From JANNHP01 sp031404455 (GTDB lineage: Bacteria; Planctomycetota; JAJSAM01; JAJVHW01), in NCBI GenBank assembly GCA_031404455.1, contig JANNHP010000127.1:1-56330 (forward strand): a DNA stretch of 56,330 nucleotides, in the 5' to 3' direction. This document shows, piece after piece, positions 34,879-43,070 of this stretch (positions within the stretch are counted from its first letter, which is position 1; each line of letters starts with the position of its first letter). The notes under the pieces were generated by a model. It made no database searches. It saw nothing but the letters and a program-made list of their open reading frames with translations, and was not told the DNA's origin. The position numbers were made by a program, and so were the translations under genes.

Positions 34879-36115
34879 GTGACCGAGAAGCCCCGCCGCG
34901 GACTCGTCGCGCGTCTGCGCGACGCCCACGAGCGCCACACGAAGCGCCATCAGCCGACCGGCTTCGAGTTCGCGTTCGCCGAGCGCATCTCCGGCGTCGA
35001 CGGCGCGCACTGGGACGGGCTGACCGGCGGCGCCACGGTCTTCTCGTCGCGCGCGTACCTCGCGGCGCTCGACGGCGCGGCGCCGTCGAACGTGCGCACG
35101 CGTTACGCGATCGCCTACCGGAACGGCGCCCCGGCGGTCGGCCTCGCGATGCAGCTCGCGCGCGTCGCCGTGGAGGACGTCGCGCCCCGCCGCGCCGAGA
35201 AGAACGAGTGCCTGCCGTACGCGCCGAGCATCCCCTGGCGTCGCGCGATCCGTCCGCGGGTGCTCGTCTGCGGGAACCTCCTCGCCTGGGGGAGCCACGG
35301 CGTCCGCCGCGCGCCCGGCGTGTCGCTCGCCGACGCGTGGCCCGCCGTCGCGGACGCGCTCCGCCGCGTCCGGCGCGCGGAGGGGCTGACCCGGCAGGCC
35401 GATTTCATCCTCGTGAAGGACCTCACCGAGCCGGACGCGGCGGGGCGTCGAGTCGCTCGAGACCTACAGCTACCGTCCGTTCGAGACCGAACCGGACATG
35501 GTGCTCGACCTCCCCGAGACGTGCGCGACGCTCGGCGACTACCTCGCCCTCTTCCGCGGGAAGTACAAGAAGGCGGCGAAGTCGGTGCTCACCTCCACGG
35601 AGCGCGCGGGCTATCGCGTGGAAGAGATCCGCGACCTCGCCCCGCACGCGGCGCGTCTCCACGAGCTCTACCTCGAAGTCCACGCCAACGCGGACTTCCG
35701 GCCGTTCACGCTGTCCCCCGACTACCTCCCTCGGATGTCCGCGGCCCTCGGCGATGCGTTCCGTTGCGTCGGTCTCTCGAAGGACGGTGTCCTCGCGGGC
35801 TTCGTGACCGTGGTGAAGGACGGGACGACCGCGGTCGGCTACTACCTGGGCTACGACCGCGCCGCGAACGAGACGTCGCCGCTCTACTTCCGCCTGCTCT
35901 ACGCCGCCGTCGAGGCGTCGCTCGCGATGGGCTGCCGCCGGATCTCGTTCGGCCGCACCGCGCTCGAGCCGAAGTCCCGCCTCGGCGCACGGCCCGTCCC
36001 GCTCTCGTGCTGGGTCCGGCACCGGGTGCCCGTCGTGAACGTGGCGCTCCGGTGCTGGCTCGGCGACATCCCGCACGACGTCGCGCCCGACCGCTCGCCG
36101 TTCCGCGAGGAGTGA
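34879..36115 (+). pseudogene. GNAT/FemAB-like acetyltransferase-fold protein, split by a one-base frameshift
   Basis: GTG 34879 opens a frame encoding about 188 sensible residues (GFEFAFAERISGVDGAHWDGL, FSSRAYLAAL, CLPYAPSIPWRR). At about 35441-35446, in a run of Gs, the meaningful frame shifts by one base and continues GVESLETYSYRPFETEPD into a 205-residue C-terminal half (YLALFRGKYKKAAKSV, LYLEVHANADFRPFTLSP, GYYLGYDRAANETSPLYF). Together they form a GNAT-like or BioF2-type acyltransferase of about 411 residues, which may use aminoacyl or acyl donors. One extra G explains the break, so a sequencing error is as likely as a real lesion. Confidence 0.7.
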
Positions 36116-36186
36116 GTCCGCGCGCCCTTCCGCGGGTGAGGGCGTGGTAGAAACCTCCCTTCGTCCCAGGACGGAGGAGGCGCTCG

Positions 36187-37608
36187 ATGCGACGTTCGAT
36201 GCTCGCCCTTGGATTCGCGGCGCTCGCGGCGTCGATCGCGTCGGCCGACGACGCGCCCGCGACGGTGCCCGCGACGGTGACCGCCGCGAAGGAGGAGGTG
36301 GCCTTCCACCTCGATCTCACCGGCGCCTTCGACGCGAAGGACGCCGTCGAGGTCGCGTTCAAGCCGCAGGCTTGGGGCGAAGAAGTCGAGGTCGAGGAGT
36401 TCCGTCCGCCGGGCCCGGTCGCCGCGGGCGATCTGCTCATCCGCTTCAAGACCGAGAAGATCGACGACCTCTTGCGCGCCGCGGAGCGCGACCTCGGCAT
36501 CTCGCGCGCCGCCTACGCGACGCAGTTGGAGGACGCGACGCGTCAACTCGAGACGACGTCCGCCGGTCTCGCGAAGGTCCAGTTCGACGCGAAGAACGCC
36601 GCAGAGGCGCTGGAGCGCTTCGAGAAGATCGAGATGCCGCTGCGCCTCGAGGAGGCCGACCACCAGCTCCAGGGCATGCGGAACTGGGTCACCGACCAGA
36701 CCGAGGAGCTCACACAGCTCGAGAAGATGTACAAGGCCGACGACCTGACGGAGGAGACCGAGGACATCGTGCTGAAGCGCGCGCGGCGCGACCTCGACCG
36801 CACGAGGAAGTCGCTCGACTTCATGACGCGCCGCGACAAGACGATGCGCGAGGCCGACCTTCCGCGCGAGCACGAGGCGCTGAAGCTCGAGGCGCGCCGC
36901 AGCGGCGCCGAGCGCGACCGCGTCGTCTCCGTCACCTCGCTGCAGCAGGCGCAGTCGAAGCTCGAGATCGAGCGCGCGAAGGCGAACCTCGAGAAGCAGG
37001 AGCGCGACTTCGCGAAGCTGACGGCCGACCGCGCGCTCTTCGAGCTGAAGGCCCCCGCCGCCGGCGCCGCGGTCCCGGGGATCCTCACGCGCGGCAAGTG
37101 GCAGAACGCCGACGACGTGAAGCGCGCGATGAGGAAGGGCGGCAAGTTCGGGCCCGGCACGGTGCTCTTCACCATCCTGAAGTCGGAGGGCGCCCGCATC
37201 GTCACGTCCGTGAACGAGACGCAGCTCTCGTGGATCCGCCCGGGCCAGGACGCCAAGGTCGTCGCGACGCAGGCGGGCGTCGCGCCGTGGACGGCGAAGG
37301 TCGCCGCGGTGAGCCCATTCACGTCGAGCGGCGAGTACGCGGCGGAGCTCGACCCCACCGACCGTCCGAGCGGACTCATCGGCATGACGTGCAAGATCCG
37401 CGTCGAGACCGGCAAGCGATCCGCGATCCTCGTCCCGCAGACGGCGGTCGAGGACGGCGGCTTCGACAAGTGGGTCCACGTGATCGGCGGCGACGGCAAG
37501 CCCGCGCGGCGCGAGGTCGTCCTCGGACAGCCCTACGACGAACGCGTCGAGATCGCGTCGGGACTCTCCGTGGGCGACAAGATCCTCGCCGCCGCGCCGA
37601 AGAAGTGA
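36187..37608 (+). CDS. HlyD-type periplasmic adaptor protein
   Basis: The 473-residue protein has a signal peptide (ALAASIASADD). A split biotinyl-lipoyl/barrel-sandwich region follows, with the first part at about 55-95. A long alpha-helical hairpin spans about 95-275, strongly coiled-coil with heptads of Leu, Glu and Arg. The second lipoyl half (ELKAPAAGAAVPGIL) and beta-barrel domains run to the C-terminus (RSAILVPQTAVEDG, SVGDKILAAAP). This is the layout of membrane-fusion proteins of efflux or type I secretion systems. No inner-membrane pump or outer-membrane channel gene is adjacent. The squalene-cyclase-fold lipoprotein gene begins one base after its stop. Confidence 0.88.
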   Translation: MRRSMLALGFAALAASIASADDAPATVPATVTAAKEEVAFHLDLTGAFDAKDAVEVAFKPQAWGEEVEVEEFRPPGPVAAGDLLIRFKTEKIDDLLRAAERDLGISRAAYATQLEDATRQLETTSAGLAKVQFDAKNAAEALERFEKIEMPLRLEEADHQLQGMRNWVTDQTEELTQLEKMYKADDLTEETEDIVLKRARRDLDRTRKSLDFMTRRDKTMREADLPREHEALKLEARRSGAERDRVVSVTSLQQAQSKLEIERAKANLEKQERDFAKLTADRALFELKAPAAGAAVPGILTRGKWQNADDVKRAMRKGGKFGPGTVLFTILKSEGARIVTSVNETQLSWIRPGQDAKVVATQAGVAPWTAKVAAVSPFTSSGEYAAELDPTDRPSGLIGMTCKIRVETGKRSAILVPQTAVEDGGFDKWVHVIGGDGKPARREVVLGQPYDERVEIASGLSVGDKILAAAPKK

Positions 37609-37609
37609 G

Positions 37610-38728
37610 ATGAGGCGTCCGCTCGTCTCTGCGCTCGTGCTCACGGCGCTCGCCGCGTGCGGGCCCCCATCGACGCAACCGTCGAAACCGCCGACCCCGG
37701 CCGAGATGGCGATCGACCGCGGCGTCGCGTACCTCGTCGGCGCCCAGAACAAGGACGGTTCGTGGGGATCGCCTGCGAGCACGCTGATCGACATCTACGC
37801 GCCGGTACCCGGGTCGTTCCCGACGTTTCAGGTCGCTGCGACGGCGCTCGCCGTCGCGGGACTCGTCGAGACCGCGGACGGCAAGCCCGGCGCGGCCGAC
37901 GCGATCCGCCGCGGCGCGGACTTCCTCCTCGCGCACCACGCGGTGAAGCGCGTGTCGGCGGACACGCTCTACAACATCTGGACGCACGCGTACGCCGTCG
38001 AGGCGTTCGCGCACCTCTTCGACCACGAGAAGGACCCGGCGCGGCGCGCGGCCTACGTGAGAGGCATGGAGGAGGCGGCGGCTCTCCTCGACCGCTACGA
38101 GAGCGTGGACGGCGGCTGGGGCTACTACGACGACTTCCACACGAAGATCCCCGGCCACTGGACGACGAGCTTCAGCACGGCGACGGGGCTCGTCGCTCTC
38201 AAGATGGCGAAGGACCGCGGTGCCAAGATCCCCGACCGGCTCGTGCCGCGCGGGATCAGGATCGTGGAGGCGTGCCGCTTCCCGAACGATGCGTTCGCGT
38301 ACGCGATCGACCACTACCGGCGTCCGCAGCACCCCATCAACAAGATCAAGGGAAGCCTCGCGCGCACGCCCGCGTGCCTCTTGGCGCTCGACGACTGGGG
38401 CAAGGACGTCTCGCCGGAGCGCGCGCTCGCGGCGCTCGACAACCTGGCGAAGGACGGCCGCTTCCTGCAGATCGCCCGCAAGTACCCGATCCCTCACGAG
38501 ACCTGGTACTTCAACTCCGGCTACTTCTGCTTCTACGGCTACTACTACGCGAGCCGTCTGATCGCTCTCGCGCCCGAGTCGTCGCGCGCCCGGCACAAGG
38601 AGTCGATCGCGAAGTACCTCGTGTCCGTCCAGGAGAAGGACGGCTCGTTCTGGGACTACCAACTCTACGGCTATCACAAGGCCTACGGCACGGGCTACGT
38701 GCTGCTGACGCTCGCGTACTGCCGGTAA
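37610..38728 (+). CDS. Prenyltransferase/squalene-cyclase-fold lipoprotein
   Basis: The 372-residue protein has a lipoprotein signal (LTALAAC, Cys 17). It then has an alpha/alpha-toroid with QW-type repeats: QNKDGSWGSP near residue 45, DGGWGYYDD near 165 and QEKDGSFWDY near 345. Terpene cyclases use a DXDD motif for protonation, but I do not see it, so this is likely a non-catalytic or carbohydrate-related member of the fold. Similar predicted secreted proteins are common in Planctomycetota. It is probably coexpressed with the HlyD-like adaptor. Confidence 0.82.
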   Translation: MRRPLVSALVLTALAACGPPSTQPSKPPTPAEMAIDRGVAYLVGAQNKDGSWGSPASTLIDIYAPVPGSFPTFQVAATALAVAGLVETADGKPGAADAIRRGADFLLAHHAVKRVSADTLYNIWTHAYAVEAFAHLFDHEKDPARRAAYVRGMEEAAALLDRYESVDGGWGYYDDFHTKIPGHWTTSFSTATGLVALKMAKDRGAKIPDRLVPRGIRIVEACRFPNDAFAYAIDHYRRPQHPINKIKGSLARTPACLLALDDWGKDVSPERALAALDNLAKDGRFLQIARKYPIPHETWYFNSGYFCFYGYYYASRLIALAPESSRARHKESIAKYLVSVQEKDGSFWDYQLYGYHKAYGTGYVLLTLAYCR

Positions 38729-38753
38729 AAAGGGGTCGGGTGCGTTCTTACCG
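38723..38753. repeat. GGGTCGG-core dispersed element, copy 2
   Basis: CGGTAA (38723-38728, containing the TAA stop of the preceding gene) pairs with TTACCG (38748-38753) around AAAGGGGTCGGGTGCGTTC. The second half (CGTTCTTACCGCTT) is repeated exactly at 43015-43028. Confidence 0.65.
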
Positions 38754-38796
38754 CTTCGCGGTGTGGCATGATGCCGGCGCGAGGGAGGGAACGCCG

Positions 38797-40161
38797 ATGC
38801 AGGACACGATCAGCAGCGTCTTCCTGGCGGGCCGCGAAGGACACGCGCGCCTCCGGCAGTTCGCGAGGATGGTGCTGGCGCTCGCCGCGATTCTCCACCT
38901 GACCGCGTTCGTCGGCTACACGCGGACTGTTCACGACGCGGACGCGGCGAAGGCCGCGCTCGCGCGACTCGCGGGCGCCGCGAAGGCGGCCGAGACGGTC
39001 GAGCGAGACCTTCGCGCCTTCGAGGCGGCGCTCGCTCCCCGAGTGAAGGAGATCCTCGGAACCCTGCTCGCCGCTCTGCAGCACGACTTCGCTGAGCTCG
39101 GCGCCGCGGTCAGCGACTTCGTCCGCCCGGACCTGAAGGCGAGCTCCCCGAGGGATGCGCCGCGGCCGAGGATCGAGATCCAGCAGAGTCCGATCGCCGA
39201 GCCCGAGGTCTCGCAGGTGCGGCGCCGCCTCGAGGGCGCCGCGATCCAGTCGAAGATCCGCGCGGTGAAGTCGAACGAGGAACTGCGCGCGGCGCTCGAC
39301 CCGATCATCGCGGAGACGATCGTGAAGCGGCGCTTCGACGAAGCGAACGCGGCGTGGACGTCGCACGTCGCCGGGACGGTCCGTCCGCTCGCCGCCGCGG
39401 CCGTGCGATCGATCGGCGACACCGCGACGAGATCCGGCACGTCGGATCTGCCCTGGCCCGATCTCGTCGCCGCCGTCGAGCGCTGCGCCTCGGCGGCCGA
39501 GCGCATGCGCTTCGCTCCTCCCGCCGAGGGCGACTGGTGGCGGACCCGCTCCGGGAAGATGGGCGTGATCGACGCGCTCGAGCACGAGGCAGCGAAGCAA
39601 CTCGTGGACGGCCACCAGGCCGCTGCGCTCTCCGGCGAGTTCAAGTCCACGGCCGACGCCGCGCGCGCGGAGGCCCAGAGGCTCGAGGAGGAGTACGCCG
39701 CGCGCGTCGTCGCCGTGGAGGAGCAGGCGAAGCGGCAGATCGAGGCGATCGCGGAACTCGCGAAGCCGCTAGGCTTCGTCGCCGTGGACATCGGCTCGCT
39801 CGCGCGCTGGTTCCCGCTCGTGATCGGGATGGCGCTCGCGGTCGCCGTGCTGCTCGGCACCGAGGCGCGCCGCGGATACCGCGACGCACTCGACGTCGTC
39901 GAGTCGGCAGCGCGCGACGACGAAGCGTGGAAGCGGGTGGTCGCGCAGGCGAGGGCGTCGCTCGGCCGGGGGATGTCGCCGTGGGCGCGCTGGATCGGCG
40001 TCGCGGTGATCTGGGCCGGCCTCGCGGCCTGGCGCCTCGCGTCGCTCGACCAGGCGACGACCGGCCACGCCGCGGTCGTCGCGGCTGCCGGCGTCGCGGT
40101 CGTGGCCACCGCGGTCCTCCACCGGGCGGGCACGGAGGCCGCGCCGCGAGCGGCGTCGTAG
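38797..40161 (+). CDS. Membrane protein with long periplasmic or cytoplasmic coiled coil, unknown function
   Basis: The 454-residue protein has one helix near the N-terminus (about 28-46: MVLALAAILHLTAFVGY). A long, mostly helical Ala/Arg/Glu-rich middle follows. Further hydrophobic helices lie near 325-350 (FPLVIGMALAVAVLLG), 400-415 and 425-445. A coiled coil is likely at about 285-320 (AEAQRLEEEYAARVVAVEEQ). I do not recognise a family. The start is supported by GAGGGAGGGA upstream. Its last codons lie in one arm of a 35-bp direct repeat duplicated at 42956. Confidence 0.75.
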   Translation: MQDTISSVFLAGREGHARLRQFARMVLALAAILHLTAFVGYTRTVHDADAAKAALARLAGAAKAAETVERDLRAFEAALAPRVKEILGTLLAALQHDFAELGAAVSDFVRPDLKASSPRDAPRPRIEIQQSPIAEPEVSQVRRRLEGAAIQSKIRAVKSNEELRAALDPIIAETIVKRRFDEANAAWTSHVAGTVRPLAAAAVRSIGDTATRSGTSDLPWPDLVAAVERCASAAERMRFAPPAEGDWWRTRSGKMGVIDALEHEAAKQLVDGHQAAALSGEFKSTADAARAEAQRLEEEYAARVVAVEEQAKRQIEAIAELAKPLGFVAVDIGSLARWFPLVIGMALAVAVLLGTEARRGYRDALDVVESAARDDEAWKRVVAQARASLGRGMSPWARWIGVAVIWAGLAAWRLASLDQATTGHAAVVAAAGVAVVATAVLHRAGTEAAPRAAS

Positions 40162-40164
40162 ACG
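40130..40164. repeat. 35-bp direct repeat, left copy
   Basis: This copy includes the last codons and stop of the preceding gene. It matches 42956-42990 with one mismatch. The two copies flank the sigma/anti-sigma/propeller island. Confidence 0.75.
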
Positions 40165-40445
40165 CAAGCGGTGAGAACGGGCAGTGTGGTGTACCGTGCC
40201 ATCAGGCCCGGTTGAGGGCTCGGGCGCCACACTTCGGCCCTCGTTCGCGAATCTCGGCGGCCAGGCCGCAGTCACGAGGGGACGGATGCGAGTCTCCAGC
40301 GTACCTGGGTCAGATTGGCGCGACTGGTGCGCCGAATCGGGCCTGGCACGGTGGACCAACGCGATTGCCGGGAATGCGGGACCCGGCGCACCGGTTGCCC
40401 CGTCCTGGCGTCGCGCTGCACTCGCGTGCGAGCGACTCGCCCGGA
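40165..40445. other. 281-bp non-coding stretch before the ECF sigma gene
   Basis: It begins with CAAGCGGTGAGAACGGG, which resembles the reverse complement of half of the GGGTCGG-core element. I see no convincing gene. A 92-codon open frame here has no family-like features. The sigma-factor promoter probably lies in this stretch. Confidence 0.5.
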
Positions 40446-41045
40446 ATGGAACCGTTGGCTGAGCACGACGACCCGCGGACGCTCGCCTTGGACACGAGCA
40501 GCCCTCAAGCGTCGCATCCGGAGGATGGACGTCTCATGGAGGCGTACGCCAAGGGTGACACTTCTGCGTTCTCGGAGCTCTTCACACGCCACGGAGGTGC
40601 CGTGTTCGGACGCATGCAGAGATCTGTGGGTTGCGCGGCCGCCCGCGATCTGACGCAGCAGACGTTCCTGCAACTGCACCGGGCGCGCAGGGATTTCCGG
40701 ATCGGCGCCGCGTTCGCCCCGTGGCTCATGACGATCGCGCAGAACGTGCTCCGCGACCACCTTCGCCGCGCAGCACGAGCGCCTGGCAGCGTGTCGCTGC
40801 TCGACGAGCCTGCGGCGCCGTCGCGCGCTCAGTCGGCCGCCGACGTGCGCGAATCCGTGCAAGCCGCGCTGGCGCAGCTACCGGCGTCTCAGCGTGAAGT
40901 GGTGCGCGGGTACTGGCTCGAGCATCGGTCCTACTCCGACATCGCCCGCGATCTCGGCATCACGCGCGGCGCCGTCAAAGTGCGCGCGCATCGCGCCTAC
41001 CGCACACTGCGCCGGATCCTGCTCGCCCAGGGATACGACGCCTGA
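40446..41045 (+). CDS. ECF-type RNA polymerase sigma factor
   Basis: The 199-residue protein has sigma region 2 at about residues 40-105 (FSELFTRHGGAVF, AARDLTQQTFLQLHRARRDF, FAPWLMTIAQNVLRDHLRR) and region 4 at about 135-190 (LAQLPASQREVVRGYWL, SYSDIARDLGITRGAVKVRAHRAYRTLRR). It redirects RNA polymerase to a specific promoter set. The downstream gene begins on the last base of its TGA and encodes an NrsF-like membrane anti-sigma factor, which should hold it inactive until an envelope signal arrives. A later start at 40536 is possible. Confidence 0.9.
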   Translation: MEPLAEHDDPRTLALDTSSPQASHPEDGRLMEAYAKGDTSAFSELFTRHGGAVFGRMQRSVGCAAARDLTQQTFLQLHRARRDFRIGAAFAPWLMTIAQNVLRDHLRRAARAPGSVSLLDEPAAPSRAQSAADVRESVQAALAQLPASQREVVRGYWLEHRSYSDIARDLGITRGAVKVRAHRAYRTLRRILLAQGYDA

Positions 41046-41758
41046 TGCCGAACCGCGAACGCCTTGACGACGAACTTCGAGCGATCCTGCCCGATCTCGA
41101 GGCGGCGATCCGGGCCGACGACCGCGGCTGGCGCCGTGCGCGGTCCTGGCCGACGAACGTGCGGCGGGCGGCTGCAATGGCGCTTCTCCTCGCGCTGGAT
41201 GCGGTGATCCTGTTCGGATCGCCGCGGACCGACCTCGAGGTCCTTCCCGTGGTCCGGACCCTCGCTGTGATCGCGGGCGTCCTCGTGTGCGCAGCGCTCG
41301 CCGCAGCGCTGTTCCTGCGCCCGCTCGACCGTCGGCCCGTGCGTCGCTCGACGTTCGGCTCGGCGGTCGCGGCCCTGACGATCCTGCCGCTTGCACTGGC
41401 GCTGCTGCCGGCCGCTCACCACGACCTCGGCGCTCACCCCGAGTCGTTCGTCGGGGCGGGTGCGGACTTCTGGCCCAGGGCGATCGGGTGCCTCCTCTTC
41501 GGATCTCTAGTTGGGGCGCCTGTGGCCGCCGGCCTCCTCCTGGTGGATCGCCGGCCGCGCACGGGACCCGGGCGACTGATGCTCGCCGCGGGCTTCGGCG
41601 GCGCGGCCGGATCTCTCGGGCTCCTCCTGCACTGCCCCCTCGAGGTCGTCACGCACCGGGTGACGGGGCACGGCGCGATCGCAGTGGCTGTGGCTCTCTT
41701 GCTCGCCCTGGCGCTGCGCCTGATCCGGCGGCTCGTGGAATTCCGATCAGCCGCGTAA
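41045..41758 (+). CDS. NrsF-like (DUF1109) multi-helix anti-sigma factor
   Basis: The 237-residue protein has six predicted membrane helices, at about 40-58, 65-90, 100-120, 145-165, 180-197 and 215-232. Its short cytoplasmic N-terminus can bind sigma. The C-terminal Cys/His segment (LLLHCPLEVVTHRVTGHG) resembles the conserved CHCP...H...GH signature of DUF1109/NrsF anti-sigma factors. The start codon overlaps the sigma gene stop (TGATG), so the two are stoichiometrically coupled. The activating signal is unknown; Caulobacter NrsF responds to metal or redox stress. Confidence 0.8.
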   Translation: MPNRERLDDELRAILPDLEAAIRADDRGWRRARSWPTNVRRAAAMALLLALDAVILFGSPRTDLEVLPVVRTLAVIAGVLVCAALAAALFLRPLDRRPVRRSTFGSAVAALTILPLALALLPAAHHDLGAHPESFVGAGADFWPRAIGCLLFGSLVGAPVAAGLLLVDRRPRTGPGRLMLAAGFGGAAGSLGLLLHCPLEVVTHRVTGHGAIAVAVALLLALALRLIRRLVEFRSAA

Positions 41759-41868
41759 CCGGCCGCTCGCCCGTGCGTACTTCCTCCGCGGGTCCCTGCT
41801 CCATCTCGGGCGCGCATGCCCGGGAGCGGGGACGACGGAAGGAGTCGCACATCACGAGGGAGTCGGAC

Positions 41869-42792
41869 ATGAACTCATCGAGAGCTGCCGGATTCGTCCT
41901 GTCGCTCGGGGTCCTCAGCGCGGGCCTCGCACTTTCCGCAACGTCGGCGGTGGGCGCCAAGACATCGAACTCGTTCACCAAGCGAGTGGTCGCCTCGGGT
42001 CTCTCCCGTCCGACCGGCATCGTCGTGCAGGGTAGCGAGACGGTCTACTTCACCGAGATCCCCTCACCCGGCGTCGCGGGCGCGGGCAACGGCGTGCGAG
42101 TCCTCTCGCTCGGCTCCGGCGCCGTCGCATCGCTCCACGACGGCGAGCCCGAGCCGGTCAACCTGGCGCTCGGAAAGGGATCGAACCTCTACTGGACGTG
42201 CAAGAGCGCGGGGGTCATCCTCGAGCGGAAGCCGAACGGCACGGTCGCACCGCTCCTCGTAGGCCTCGTCCAGCCGAGCGGCATCGCGGTCGGCCACGAG
42301 GGCGATGTCTACTTCACGCAGCTCCCGACCCCCGGTGTCGGCGGCGGCTCCGGCGGGACCAACACCGTCAACGTGAGCGACGGGACGTCGATCACGGTCC
42401 TCACGACCGGAGAGCCGCAGCCGACGGACATCGCTGTGAACAGGCGTGGAGACGCGTACTGGACCTGCAAGAGCGCGGGCGTGATCCTCCAGCGCTCCGC
42501 CGCCGGAGTCGTCTCGCTGCTCTTGTCAGGGCTCGACTCGCCGACCGGCATCGCTCTGGACCACACAGGCGGCAAGCTCTACTTCACCGAGATCCCGACG
42601 CCGGGGGTGTCCGCGTCGGGAGGCGGCCGGAACGCGGTCTACGAGATCGATCTGACGTCGATGGAACGCACCTTGGTGGATTTCGGCGATCCCGAGCCGA
42701 CCGACATCGCAGTCGCGCGCAACGGATCGCTTTACTGGACGTGCAGCAGCGCGGGCGTGATCGTCGAAGCCTCGCGAACCGGCGGCAGGTAG
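41869..42792 (+). CDS. Secreted NHL/SMP-30-like beta-propeller protein
   Basis: The 307-residue protein has a signal peptide ending near residue 30 (SATSAVGA). A six-bladed-type propeller follows. Its blades alternate between YFTEIPSPGV-type and YWTCKSAGVI-type units, three of each (VYFTEIP, LYWTCKSAG, VYFTQLP, AYWTCKSAG, LYFTEIP, LYWTCSSAG). This internal pairing shows that three two-blade units were duplicated. Each YWTC carries a Cys. The gene lies 110 bp after the anti-sigma gene, on the same strand, and is a likely sigma target. Its ligand is unknown. Confidence 0.82.
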   Translation: MNSSRAAGFVLSLGVLSAGLALSATSAVGAKTSNSFTKRVVASGLSRPTGIVVQGSETVYFTEIPSPGVAGAGNGVRVLSLGSGAVASLHDGEPEPVNLALGKGSNLYWTCKSAGVILERKPNGTVAPLLVGLVQPSGIAVGHEGDVYFTQLPTPGVGGGSGGTNTVNVSDGTSITVLTTGEPQPTDIAVNRRGDAYWTCKSAGVILQRSAAGVVSLLLSGLDSPTGIALDHTGGKLYFTEIPTPGVSASGGGRNAVYEIDLTSMERTLVDFGDPEPTDIAVARNGSLYWTCSSAGVIVEASRTGGR

Positions 42793-42873
42793 CAACCGCA
42801 GTCGGAGCGGCGAGGGGGCGCCACGCCCCCTCGCCTTCGCGTGCCGGGGCAGCCGCGACGTGCCACGAAGTGC

Positions 42874-42935
42874 GGTGCCAGGAACGAGCCGGCGGCGCTC
42901 GAGCGCCTCCGACCTGACGACTCGTTCCTGGCACC
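42874..42935. repeat. 15-bp inverted repeat (GGTGCCAGGAACGAG) with nested palindrome
   Basis: 42874-42888 pairs perfectly with 42921-42935. The loop contains GGCGCTCGAGCGCC, a perfect 14-bp palindrome at 42894-42907. This is a REP-type nested hairpin after the propeller gene, followed by a GTGTCCTGGCACCGTG echo of the arm. Confidence 0.7.
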
Positions 42936-42955
42936 GTGTGTCCTGGCACCGTGTG

Positions 42956-42990
42956 GCACGGAGGCCGCGCCGCGAGCGGTGTCGTAGACG
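42956..42990. repeat. 35-bp direct repeat, right copy
   Basis: 34 of 35 bases are identical to 40130-40164. Here the sequence is not coding; it is a displaced copy of the 3' end of the 38797-40161 gene. Confidence 0.75.
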
Positions 42991-42992
42991 GT

Positions 42993-43028
42993 AGCGGGAA
43001 AAACGGGTCGGGTACGTTCTTACCGCTT
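42993..43028. repeat. GGGTCGG-core dispersed element, copy 3
   Basis: AGCGGGAAAAACGGGTCGGG is followed by TACGTTCTTACCGCTT. The last 14 bases equal those of copy 2. It lies just upstream of the ECF fusion gene. Confidence 0.65.
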
Positions 43029-43070
43029 TCGGCGTGCAGCGCGGACGGCGTCTCGCGGGAAGATCTGCCG

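Noticed and set aside
40184..40462. 92-codon open frame upstream of the ECF sigma gene
   Set aside because: No ribosome site, no domain-like features, and it overlaps the sigma start out of frame.
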